From contig CAYZKD010000029.1 in assembly GCA_964479375.1 (NCBI GenBank), positions 1 through 5,844 of the forward strand: a stretch of 5,844 bases of DNA, read 5' to 3'. This document shows, in pieces, positions 1-4,799 of this stretch. A program made the position numbers and the translations under genes. Below the pieces are notes generated by a model. The model worked only from the letters and a program-made list of their open reading frames with translations, was not told the origin of the DNA and searched no databases. The DNA comes from CAYXTC01 sp964479375. GTDB lineage: Bacteria; Patescibacteriota; Minisyncoccia; Minisyncoccales; GWA2-38-27. Each line of letters starts with the position of its first letter. Position 1 is the first letter of the stretch.

Positions 1-1
1 A

Positions 2-35
2 TTTTACCAGTTTTTGGTAAAACAGGGGTGTTACC
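2..35. repeat. Overlapping inverted repeats at the left edge
   Basis: Bases 2-9 (TTTTACCA) pair with 15-22 (TGGTAAAA) around a 5-base loop. The right arm can instead pair with the next stretch: GGTAA at 16-20 with TTACC at 31-35, and AC/GT inside. The two hairpins exclude each other because both use 16-22. There is no T-run on the plus side. The minus-strand exit lies outside the window, so a terminator for an unseen gene on the left cannot be ruled out. No gene is visible in 1-87. Confidence 0.4.
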
Positions 36-55
36 TATGTATCTCATCTTCTGCA

Positions 56-70
56 TAACTAAAAGCCAAC
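56..70 (+). repeat. 15-bp direct repeat, left copy (IS flank)
   Basis: TAACTAAAAGCCAAC is identical to 1596-1610. The pair flanks the insertion sequence. The right copy lies 1 bp from the last IS base, but the left copy is 17 bp from the first TGTCA. It is therefore not a textbook target-site duplication unless the left IS end is really at about 71. A 13/14 match occurs at 4786-4799. Confidence 0.75.
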
Positions 71-87
71 TGATACCAACGCGATAT

Positions 88-119
88 TGTCAGGGTGTAG
101 CAAAGTAGAAATGTCAGGG
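88..119 (+). repeat. IS left end with two TGTCAGGG units
   Basis: TGTCAGGG occurs at 88-95 and at 112-119. The second is preceded by CAAAGTAGAAA (101-111), which gives the same 19-base unit found inverted twice at the right end. It is a probable transposase-binding end. Confidence 0.65.
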
Positions 120-134
120 TAAGAAAGATAGAAT
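106..134 (+). promoter_or_regulatory. Probable transposase promoter
   Basis: TAGAAA (106-111, 4/6 to the -35 consensus) lies 17 bp before TAGAAT (129-134, 5/6 to the -10 consensus). The expected start is near 141, the last bases of the left arm of the hairpin at 128-177. A transcript from this promoter would largely lack that arm. The call rests on motif matches only. Confidence 0.4.
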
Positions 135-177
135 GGGAGTAAAGGTCGCTATTAAAAACCAATTACTCCCATTCTAT
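128..177 (+). promoter_or_regulatory. Hairpin sequestering the transposase start
   Basis: There is a perfect 15-bp inverted repeat. The left arm is 128-142 and the right arm is 163-177, around a 20-base loop beginning AGGTCG. The right arm ends inside the ATG at 176-178, so any RNA covering both arms hides that start. No Shine-Dalgarno sequence precedes the ATG. Several IS transposons (IS10, IS50) use a comparable fold to block expression from outside promoters; applying that here is inference. Confidence 0.6.
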
Positions 178-1471
178 GAAATATTTTAACATGTCACAAA
201 AAGAAGTCGATACCTATCAAGTCGTTAAACGCTCTCTTGAGAGCGAGTTAACAGTACAAGATGCTGCCAACCTAACGGGTTTTTCGGAGCGTCACATCTA
301 CCGGTTAAGATCATCAGTACGAACCAAAGGGGCCCACGCTCTTGTCCACGGAAACAGGGGAAGAGAGAGTAACAACAAAATGCCGGAAGAGAAAAAGAAT
401 AGAATAGCAGAGATAATCCGTGAAAAATATCCTGACTTTTGGCCAGGCCATGCCAAGGAAAAATTGGAAGATTATGGTATCTATTACTCTTGTGAGGCGA
501 TCAGGAAGATAATGACAGACAATGGCCTCTGGAAGCCCAAGAAGAGAAAAACAAACGAGTATCGGGCCAAGAGGCCTCCTAAGGAGCACTTTGGGGAGAT
601 GGCCCTTCTTGACGGCTCCTACCACAACTGGTTTGAAGGAAGAGACAAAACAGAAGAGAAATGCTGTCTTATCCTCTTTATGGACGATGCTACGAGTACT
701 CCTCTCTTCGGTATGTTTGTAAAGAACGAAAACCTGAAAGACCTTTATCGCTGCTCTGAAGAGTACTTTCTTCGCTTTGGCAAGCCAAAGATCATCTATT
801 CTGACGGATTAAGGGTGTATCACAACAACCTGATGGAAAAAGAAAGCCAAGAAAGACTTACCCGGTTCAAGGGATCCATGAAAGAGCTGGATGTCGAGAT
901 GATCCGAGCATACAGCCCAGAGGCCAAAGGAAAAATAGAGACAATTTTCAGAACCCTACAGAACCGGCTTGTGAAAGAGATGAGGTTAAGAGGGATTTCG
1001 GACAAGGAAACTGCTAATAAATACCTTTTTGAGGAGTTCTTTCCTTGGTACAGTAAGAGATATGGCAATGCTCCGGCAAAGAAAGGCAACTTTCACCGCA
1101 AATTAAGCAAGAAAGAAAAAGAAAATCTTCCCAGTATTCTTTCTGAGCGGGATATAAGGGTTGTGCATAATGATTTCTGTATCCACTACAAAACACGTCT
1201 CTTTCAGCTCTTAAAAGATCAACCTGCCACTGTAAGGAAGAAAGAAAGAGTGGTTATTGAAGAGCGCATGGACAGCACGATATGGGTAGGGTTGAAAGAG
1301 AAATATCTCAATTACAAGGAGATTACAACTAAAGAACGAGAGGCTATTTCAGAAAAAGATGCTCCTTGGGTTATTCCTGCAGGACAGAGTAAGGAGAAGA
1401 AAACACCCTGGAAGCCTGCCCTTGACCACCCCTGGAGAAAACCCCAGGTTCTTAACACAGAAAACAGGTAA
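176..1471 (+). CDS. IS1202/ISNCY-type DDE transposase
   Basis: This 431-residue transposase cuts and joins the ends of the surrounding IS. Residues 10-60 form a helix-turn-helix (LTVQDAANLTGFSERHIYRL) that probably binds the repeated end motifs. A second helical DNA-binding region runs to about 135. The RNase H-like core follows. The first acidic residue is D146 (ALLDGSYHNWFEGR) and the second is D210 (IIYSDGLRVYHN). E255 is the third, in SPEAKGKIETIFRTLQNRL, a stretch typical of this family. The C-terminal DHPWRKP tail also fits ISNCY/IS1202 proteins. There is no frameshift or internal stop, so it is probably functional. ATG 176 lies at the edge of a hairpin. ATG 191 (MSQKEV) is an alternative start just outside it. 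Neither has a Shine-Dalgarno sequence. The family is confident, the subgroup less so. Confidence 0.9.
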   Translation: MKYFNMSQKEVDTYQVVKRSLESELTVQDAANLTGFSERHIYRLRSSVRTKGAHALVHGNRGRESNNKMPEEKKNRIAEIIREKYPDFWPGHAKEKLEDYGIYYSCEAIRKIMTDNGLWKPKKRKTNEYRAKRPPKEHFGEMALLDGSYHNWFEGRDKTEEKCCLILFMDDATSTPLFGMFVKNENLKDLYRCSEEYFLRFGKPKIIYSDGLRVYHNNLMEKESQERLTRFKGSMKELDVEMIRAYSPEAKGKIETIFRTLQNRLVKEMRLRGISDKETANKYLFEEFFPWYSKRYGNAPAKKGNFHRKLSKKEKENLPSILSERDIRVVHNDFCIHYKTRLFQLLKDQPATVRKKERVVIEERMDSTIWVGLKEKYLNYKEITTKEREAISEKDAPWVIPAGQSKEKKTPWKPALDHPWRKPQVLNTENR

Positions 1472-1500
1472 TAGAATCATCCGGAATTCCTTAAAATATT

Positions 1501-1528
1501 GATTTTTAAAAGGTCGAAATTAAAAATC
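1501..1528 (+). terminator. AT-rich hairpin after the transposase (weak terminator)
   Basis: GATTTTTAA (1501-1509) pairs with TTAAAAATC (1520-1528) around AAGGTCGAAA, followed by a T-rich stretch. It could end the transposase transcript, though the stem contains only two G-C pairs' worth of stability. Bases 1509-1528 also match 141-160 at 17 of 20 positions in direct orientation, so the segment may be a repeated control element near both IS ends. Confidence 0.35.
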
Positions 1529-1541
1529 TTAATTTTCAGAA

Positions 1542-1587
1542 AACCTGACATTTCTACTTTGGAAAGAACCTGACATTTCTACTTTGG
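1542..1587 (-). repeat. IS right end: tandem 21-bp repeats
   Basis: Two identical 21-base copies lie at 1542-1562 and 1567-1587, 25 bp apart. Each reads AACCTGACATTTCTACTTTGG. They are inverted relative to the left-end unit at 101-119. The outer copy is followed by TTTGACA, ending at 1594. These are probable transposase-binding sites. The right end has one more full unit than the left. Confidence 0.75.
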
Positions 1588-1595
1588 TTTGACAT

Positions 1596-1610
1596 TAACT
1601 AAAAGCCAAC
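1596..1610 (+). repeat. 15-bp direct repeat, right copy (IS flank)
   Basis: TAACTAAAAGCCAAC is identical to 56-70 and sits 1 bp beyond the terminal TGACA of the IS. The sequence on its right (CGTAAAGGG) does not resemble what follows the left copy. Confidence 0.75.
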
Positions 1611-1725
1611 CGTAAAGGGATTTAGAAACGTCAGGCCTTGAATTAATTGTGAATCTTCTCCAGGGGTGGTCTTTCGCAGCGGTTTATGAGACTTTCTTTT
1701 TTTAATCCAACTAAACAAAATAATC

Positions 1726-1760
1726 TGCAGAGGACGGATCTCTACGGGAATCCCTCTGCA
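1726..1760. repeat. Inverted repeat at the break of the gene remnant
   Basis: TGCAGAGG (1726-1733) pairs with CCTCTGCA (1753-1760) around a 19-base loop. It lies where protein-level resemblance of the following remnant begins, so it may mark the scar of an insertion or deletion. Between 1611 and 1725 no gene or clear signal is visible. Confidence 0.35.
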
Positions 1761-2070
1761 AGAATCTGTATGGATCTTGAAAAACAATAATATCAAAAAA
1801 TACCACAAAGAAGTTTTCCGGGAAGAAATAGAATTTGACATATTTCCTGAACCGAATAAGCTCACTAAAATCAAAACTTCTTTCAATGTTCCCTATCTTT
1901 ATATCTTGGAACCTTCCCGGAAAAGAATAATTGTCATAGACAAAAAGGGGAATTTAATAAAACAACTACAGAGCGGAAAAGTTACAAACTTCCGGGACTT
2001 TGAATTCTCAAGCGACGGAAAAACAATCTGGCCCTTGGGCGGATTAAAGGTTTATAAAATTGGAATATAA
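1747..2070 (+). pseudogene. 3' remnant of a CPR-type beta-propeller-like protein gene
   Basis: The reading frame is open from the stop at 1687-1689 to the TAA at 2068-2070, but it has only a poor start (TTG 1777) without a Shine-Dalgarno sequence. The peptide resembles the C-terminal end of long repeat proteins common in Patescibacteria: a VWILKNNNIKKY stretch, then PYLYILEPSRKRIIVIDKKG, then a closing DGKTIW...LKVYKIGI strand. In those proteins the tail follows several propeller-like repeats (from memory of the family). Here all upstream repeats are missing. The match appears to start near 1747, just where an inverted repeat and non-coding-looking DNA begin. It is interpreted as a gene end left behind when mobile DNA replaced the rest. 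A short expressed protein cannot be excluded. Confidence 0.6.
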
Positions 2071-2071
2071 A

Positions 2072-2097
2072 AACAGGCCCTGTAAAAAGGGCCTGTT
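2072..2097 (-). terminator. Rho-independent terminator of the ATPase operon
   Basis: The stem is a perfect 9 bp, AACAGGCCC (2072-2080) with GGGCCTGTT (2089-2097), around an 8-base loop. Read on the minus strand it is followed by a T-rich tract (TTTATATT) and lies 11 bases past the ATPase stop. On the plus strand it is followed by CCCC, so it works mainly for the minus strand. It may still block read-through from the pseudogene side. Confidence 0.85.
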
Positions 2098-2108
2098 CCC
2101 CAAAAGAA

Positions 2109-3845
2109 CTATTTTATCTTGCTAAGGAGTTTAAAGAAGAAAGTAACCAGCTTTTCAAGGGATTCGTCTCCCGTACCGCTGCTTTCATTAAAGGAGATGG
2201 TTTCTTTCCCGATCATTAGGGCGGCGTAAGCCAGCTGTTCTTGCTCTGTACCTGACATAGCTTTTTTATAATCAGGATTAAGGGTATTAATCTGCACGAT
2301 TCTTGAAACAAACCTGCTGTGCAAAAAAGGACCATCCTCAAAAGCCATTTCTTCATAGTTAATGCCCTCGCCCTCTCTCTCTTTTCCTGTAATGGGTCTT
2401 CTTGTTTGGGTGGGTTCTTTAATCCGAATCCGAGCTTCTGCTTTTAAATCCCTGTTGACAGCTGTCAGTATAACAGGTTCTTGCCTCTCTTCTTTCCCCG
2501 CTTCAAGAGAGACGTGAACCGTAACTAGACCGTTCTCATCTGCTTCAGCCGACCTAAGATATTTTCTTCTCGGCTCTATGCCCACAGCAGAATCATCATT
2601 AACGCTGAAATCAACCCTGCTGTTTTCCGAGGCCGTTCCGGGTACAAAAACCTTTAAAGGAAGAGTGCCGATTCCGCCCGGGCTAATTCTAATGGAGTCG
2701 GGGACAAAATCAAAACCATTTTCCGGAAGCCTCGGCTCAGGAGGCTGGGGGCCTTGCCCCTCCAAAAGCTGCAGATCCTCAAACTCTTTGCTGTCCAGGA
2801 TTTCTCTTGCCAGCAAAATTGCCTTCCTCTGAATTTCTGCTAGCTTTTTCTCCTGTTCTTGTTGTTGCAGCTCTTCCACTCCAGCTTCAATAGAGGAACG
2901 AATATTATCAAGCACATCAAGAAAATCTATCCAGTCGGCGTTTTCTTCAAACCCCGTTCTGGCAGGAAGGGGATTTAGAAAATCTGCGTCTATGAAGCCC
3001 ATCACATACCCTTGGGCATAGACGCTTTCTTCCAGGCCGTAAGCGGAAATTTCGCTTATATCTTCTACTACAGTAACACCGGTATGCCTGATCCTGACAG
3101 TTCCTTTACCGGAAGGATCAAAATATAGCTCTAGCTTTATTTCATGACTGCGATCCCCCCTGACTATATGCCGGCTATAATCTTCTGCCAGCCTGGGAAG
3201 ATCAATTTCCAGGGGCTTTACTCTAAAATTCCTCCGAGGAAAACGAAGCAAAATTTCAAGAGATTCGTTCCTTAAATAGGTATCGAACTTCCAAGCGAAG
3301 ATCTTTTGCAACCTTGCCTGAGAAAGAGGTCCTCTGGGTTTGGTCGGATTGAAGTGCAAATCAGAAATAACAATTCTCATACCGCTTGAATCAGGAATAG
3401 ATTCTTTTTTTCTGGCGCTATCAAATTCGGCCTCCTCGGAGCCCTCTTTTAGGGTAACTCTAATGGTTTCAGAGTTTTCGTCTTTTTTAGAAAAAAATGT
3501 ACACTTTTTTCCAATTTGAAAGAAACTGAACATACCTATCCCCAGCCGGCCGATCTGATTTACGTCTATTTCTCTTTTTACAGAATTTGCCACTCGCTGA
3601 AGAGCGTCTTGGAACTCCTTCTGAGACATCCCGTAAGGATACTCAATAATTACCCTGTCTTTCTTAACGGTGAAAACAACCTTGCAACGGGATACTCCGC
3701 AACAGGATACTTTCCGCCGCTTCAGGTGTTCATCTACGGCGTTGCTTATGTGTTCTTTTACGGCGTCTGCCGGATTCCTGTACATAGAGCCCAGAAATTG
3801 CAGAACATTAGCGAGGTTGCCAAACTTAATAGGCACTTTTTTCAC
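2109..3845 (-). CDS. GHKL (Hsp90/MutL-type) ATPase with Ig-like domain
   Basis: This is a 578-residue predicted cytoplasmic protein with no signal peptide or membrane segment. The GHKL ATP-binding fold spans about residues 10-165. The N-box is E31-x3-N35-x2-D38 and the ATP-lid motif is G99-R-L-G102-I-G104. A later SGMRIVISDL (154-163) corresponds to the distal nucleotide motif. The usual D-x-G-x-G motif appears as E68-Y-P-Y-G72-M, which is degenerate. Residues 170-310 look like a transducer region. A charged, Gln/Glu-rich helix covers about 318-345. A Pro-rich linker follows, then an Ig-like beta-sandwich at about 376-477. The last domain (495-578) contains VQINTLNPDYKKA. Translation starts at GTG 3845, overlapping the upstream stop as GTGA, with AAGGAG 7 bases before it. 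I do not recognise a named family. A nucleotide-gated effector or sensor with the HTH partner is plausible, and a defence role is inference. Confidence 0.85.
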   Translation of the reverse strand: MKKVPIKFGNLANVLQFLGSMYRNPADAVKEHISNAVDEHLKRRKVSCCGVSRCKVVFTVKKDRVIIEYPYGMSQKEFQDALQRVANSVKREIDVNQIGRLGIGMFSFFQIGKKCTFFSKKDENSETIRVTLKEGSEEAEFDSARKKESIPDSSGMRIVISDLHFNPTKPRGPLSQARLQKIFAWKFDTYLRNESLEILLRFPRRNFRVKPLEIDLPRLAEDYSRHIVRGDRSHEIKLELYFDPSGKGTVRIRHTGVTVVEDISEISAYGLEESVYAQGYVMGFIDADFLNPLPARTGFEENADWIDFLDVLDNIRSSIEAGVEELQQQEQEKKLAEIQRKAILLAREILDSKEFEDLQLLEGQGPQPPEPRLPENGFDFVPDSIRISPGGIGTLPLKVFVPGTASENSRVDFSVNDDSAVGIEPRRKYLRSAEADENGLVTVHVSLEAGKEERQEPVILTAVNRDLKAEARIRIKEPTQTRRPITGKEREGEGINYEEMAFEDGPFLHSRFVSRIVQINTLNPDYKKAMSGTEQEQLAYAALMIGKETISFNESSGTGDESLEKLVTFFFKLLSKIK

Positions 3846-4309
3846 TTTTTTTCTCCTTTCTTGCGGAAGAAATTAAATCTGCTCGTGCTAAGAGTAAGCC
3901 ATCTCTTAAATTTATCTTCATCGCCAAGCATGGTGAGAATGCTCGAAAGATAGCCCGCATCATTAAAATCCAGATATTTCCGAAGCACCTCCCGCTGCTC
4001 TTTCGAACCGTCCCGAAAGAAGGAAAGTTCGTAAGATAAAAGCAGAAGAAGATGTCTTATCTTTTCTACTCTTAATGTGGTTTCTTTGGAGGATGAGGAG
4101 AAGGCCGCTCCTTCTGATTCAAGAAAATCCCTGATGATTTTAACGCGTGAGGGGTGAGGCATTCTCCTGCTCTCTTCTTTGGCGAACCACTTCTCAATGG
4201 TTTTATAAGGAATGTTAAGCCTTTCAGCCAGATCCTTTCTGGAAACATTGTTCTTTCTGCAAAAAATAATCAGTCCCTGAACCAACCCCTGGACATCTTC
4301 TTTGTTCAT
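3842..4309 (-). CDS. Small HTH protein, partner of the GHKL ATPase
   Basis: The first gene of the two-gene operon encodes 155 residues. Residues 8-60 form an XRE-like helix-turn-helix: VQGLIIFCRKNN, SRKDLAERLN, then IPYKTIEKWFAKEE as the recognition helix, and PSRVKIIRDFLES. A helical C-terminal half follows (about 78-145: LLLLLSYELSFFRDGSKEQ, YLDFNDAGYLSSILTMLGDE, a basic tail) that I cannot assign. The start is ATG 4309, with AAGGAG 8 bases upstream. Its stop overlaps the ATPase GTG by 4 bp, so the two proteins are probably made by coupled translation. A promoter and a 24-bp imperfect palindrome lie just upstream, which fits autoregulation. Whether the HTH is a repressor, or recruits the ATPase to DNA, is not shown by the sequence. 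Confidence 0.85.
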   Translation of the reverse strand: MNKEDVQGLVQGLIIFCRKNNVSRKDLAERLNIPYKTIEKWFAKEESRRMPHPSRVKIIRDFLESEGAAFSSSSKETTLRVEKIRHLLLLLSYELSFFRDGSKEQREVLRKYLDFNDAGYLSSILTMLGDEDKFKRWLTLSTSRFNFFRKKGEKK

Positions 4310-4317
4310 CTTCTATT

Positions 4318-4323
4318 CTCCTT
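4318..4323 (-). promoter_or_regulatory. Shine-Dalgarno site of the HTH gene
   Basis: AAGGAG on the minus strand lies 8 bases before ATG 4309. It fixes that start, and contrasts with the absence of any such site before the M50 and L28 genes. Confidence 0.7.
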
Positions 4324-4357
4324 ATTCTTTTTAAAAGAGCTTTCTCAATGCTTAATT

Positions 4358-4385
4358 ATGATATCACCTTTTTTTTAATTGTCAA
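4358..4385 (-). promoter_or_regulatory. Promoter of the HTH-ATPase operon
   Basis: On the minus strand a perfect TTGACA (4385-4380) is followed after 16 bp by TATCAT (4363-4358, 5/6). The TATCAT is preceded by TGA, an extended -10. The expected start is near 4350, which gives a leader of about 40 bases. A second possible -10, CATAAT (4360-4355), would need a 19-bp spacer. Confidence 0.7.
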
Positions 4386-4400
4386 CATTAGTTGTAAATT
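4377..4400. promoter_or_regulatory. Palindromic operator candidate over the -35 box
   Basis: The layout is AATT-gt-CAAC-atta-GTTG-ta-AATT, with 8 of 10 arm pairs complementary. The -35 hexamer at 4380-4385 lies inside the left arm, so a bound dimer would block the promoter. The product of the first gene is a helix-turn-helix protein, so autorepression is the simplest reading (inference). Confidence 0.5.
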
Positions 4401-4420
4401 AAACTAGGGCTGTATACACT

Positions 4421-4447
4421 TTTACAATAAAAGAGAGGCGGTAAAAT
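4421..4447 (+). promoter_or_regulatory. Possible promoter of the IS481-type remnant
   Basis: TTTACA (4421-4426, 5/6) and TAAAAT (4442-4447, 5/6) are 15 bp apart, slightly short. The predicted start near 4454 falls in the left arm of the hairpin 4449-4477, the same layout as in the complete IS. TGTATACAC at 4411 may be the old IS left end, because IS481 ends start TGT. Confidence 0.3.
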
Positions 4448-4496
4448 AGTTAGTAAAAGGTCAAAACAATTACTAACAAATTAAACCCGCCCCTCT
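4434..4496 (+). promoter_or_regulatory. Nested inverted repeat before the IS481-type start
   Basis: The inner stem is perfect: GTTAGTAA (4449-4456) with TTACTAAC (4470-4477), around a loop beginning AAGGTC. An outer imperfect stem pairs AGAGG (4434-4438) with CCTCT (4492-4496), plus CGG with CCG across bulges. The right side abuts ATG 4497. No Shine-Dalgarno sequence is present. Confidence 0.5.
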
Positions 4497-4739
4497 ATGC
4501 ATAAGAATACCAAATTATTGCCCTACATAAGAAGGGCTGTGTACGAGTCCTGGCTAAAAAGACAAACAATTGCGAGCTTGTCTCGAGAGTACAAGGTAAC
4601 CCGCAAAACCATATACAAGGCGGTGGAACGAGGAAAATACCGAGACTTTATCAGCCACAAGAGCGTTAACAAAAGGTTTAAGACTAATGTGGGAGGCCCG
4701 TCCTCCCACATTTTACTGAAAAGTGGCAAGAGTATTTAA
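4497..4739 (+). pseudogene. Truncated IS481-type transposase (N-terminal HTH only)
   Basis: The first 62 or so residues look like the N-terminus of an IS481-family transposase: MHKNTKLLPYIRRAVY, then a helix-turn-helix (IASLSREYKVTRKTIYKAVERG), then RDFISHKSVNKRFKT. A complete protein would continue for well over 200 residues into a DDE catalytic core. Here the resemblance stops at about 4684 and the frame runs through an 11-bp hairpin into an unrelated tail ending at TAA 4739. No catalytic residues are present, so it cannot transpose on its own. It might still bind IS ends or survive as a small HTH protein. It diverges from the HTH-ATPase operon and is separated from it by 187 bp. Confidence 0.65.
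4686..4712 (+). terminator. 11-bp hairpin at the break in the IS481-type gene
   Basis: AATGTGGGAGG (4686-4696) pairs perfectly with CCTCCCACATT (4702-4712) around CCCGT. It is followed by only a short T-run (4711-4714, partly in the stem). It could be a weak terminator. Alternatively, two abutting inverted ends TGTGGGAGG / CCTCCCACA could have been left by a deletion inside an IS. Confidence 0.45.
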
Positions 4740-4785
4740 GGAAGCAGACAATTTTAACTGTCAATTATGTTCCATGGCTTGAACA

Positions 4786-4799
4786 AACTAAAAGCCCAC
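4786..4799 (+). repeat. Third copy of the IS-flank motif, over the M50 stop codon
   Basis: AACTAAAAGCCCAC matches 57-70 and 1597-1610 at 13 of 14 positions in the same orientation. It contains the M50 stop codon (CTA at 4788-4790, read as TAG on the minus strand). It may be a chance match, or an attachment-like site at a gene end. Confidence 0.35.

Larger units (their letters stand above)
88..1594 (+). mobile_element. IS1202/ISNCY-type insertion sequence, apparently complete
   Basis: The element holds a single DDE transposase gene between related ends. The left end begins TGTCAGGG (88-95), repeated at 112-119 after CAAAGTAGAAA. The right end, read inward on the minus strand, begins TGTCA (1594-1590), followed by CCAAAGTAGAAATGTCAGG twice. 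Each end therefore carries multiple copies of one subterminal motif, as expected for transposase binding sites. The outermost few bases match only over TGTCA, and the repeat spacing differs (24 bp on the left; 19 and 25 bp on the right). The family comes from the transposase sequence. Members of the IS1202 group are known to make long target duplications. The exact ends are inferred. Confidence 0.75.

Noticed and set aside
56..70. A dif/Xer-type site as the IS target
   Set aside because: Some IS1202-type elements are known to target Xer sites, but this sequence does not show the paired XerC/XerD half-sites with a 6-bp centre.
314..1196. Several minus-strand open frames inside the transposase gene
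   Set aside because: They are antisense to an intact transposase with all catalytic residues and show no recognisable protein features or start signals.
1542..1587. Two spaced repeats as a mini CRISPR
   Set aside because: There are only two copies with a 4-bp gap and no spacer-length unit. They are the inverted form of the IS left end, so they are IS terminal repeats.
1599..1886. Open frame of 95 codons on the minus strand ending in VGF, like the M50 C-terminus
   Set aside because: No family resemblance, no Shine-Dalgarno sequence, and it lies antisense to the clearly recognisable gene remnant. The shared ending comes from the GGCTTTTAG repeat.
2578..3953. Plus-strand open frames within the ATPase region
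   Set aside because: They lie antisense to the GHKL ATPase, have low-complexity or unrecognisable sequence and no start signals.
4742..4785. Terminator after the M50 gene
   Set aside because: The segment GACA...TGTC is a short imperfect palindrome without a stable stem or a T-run on the minus strand.
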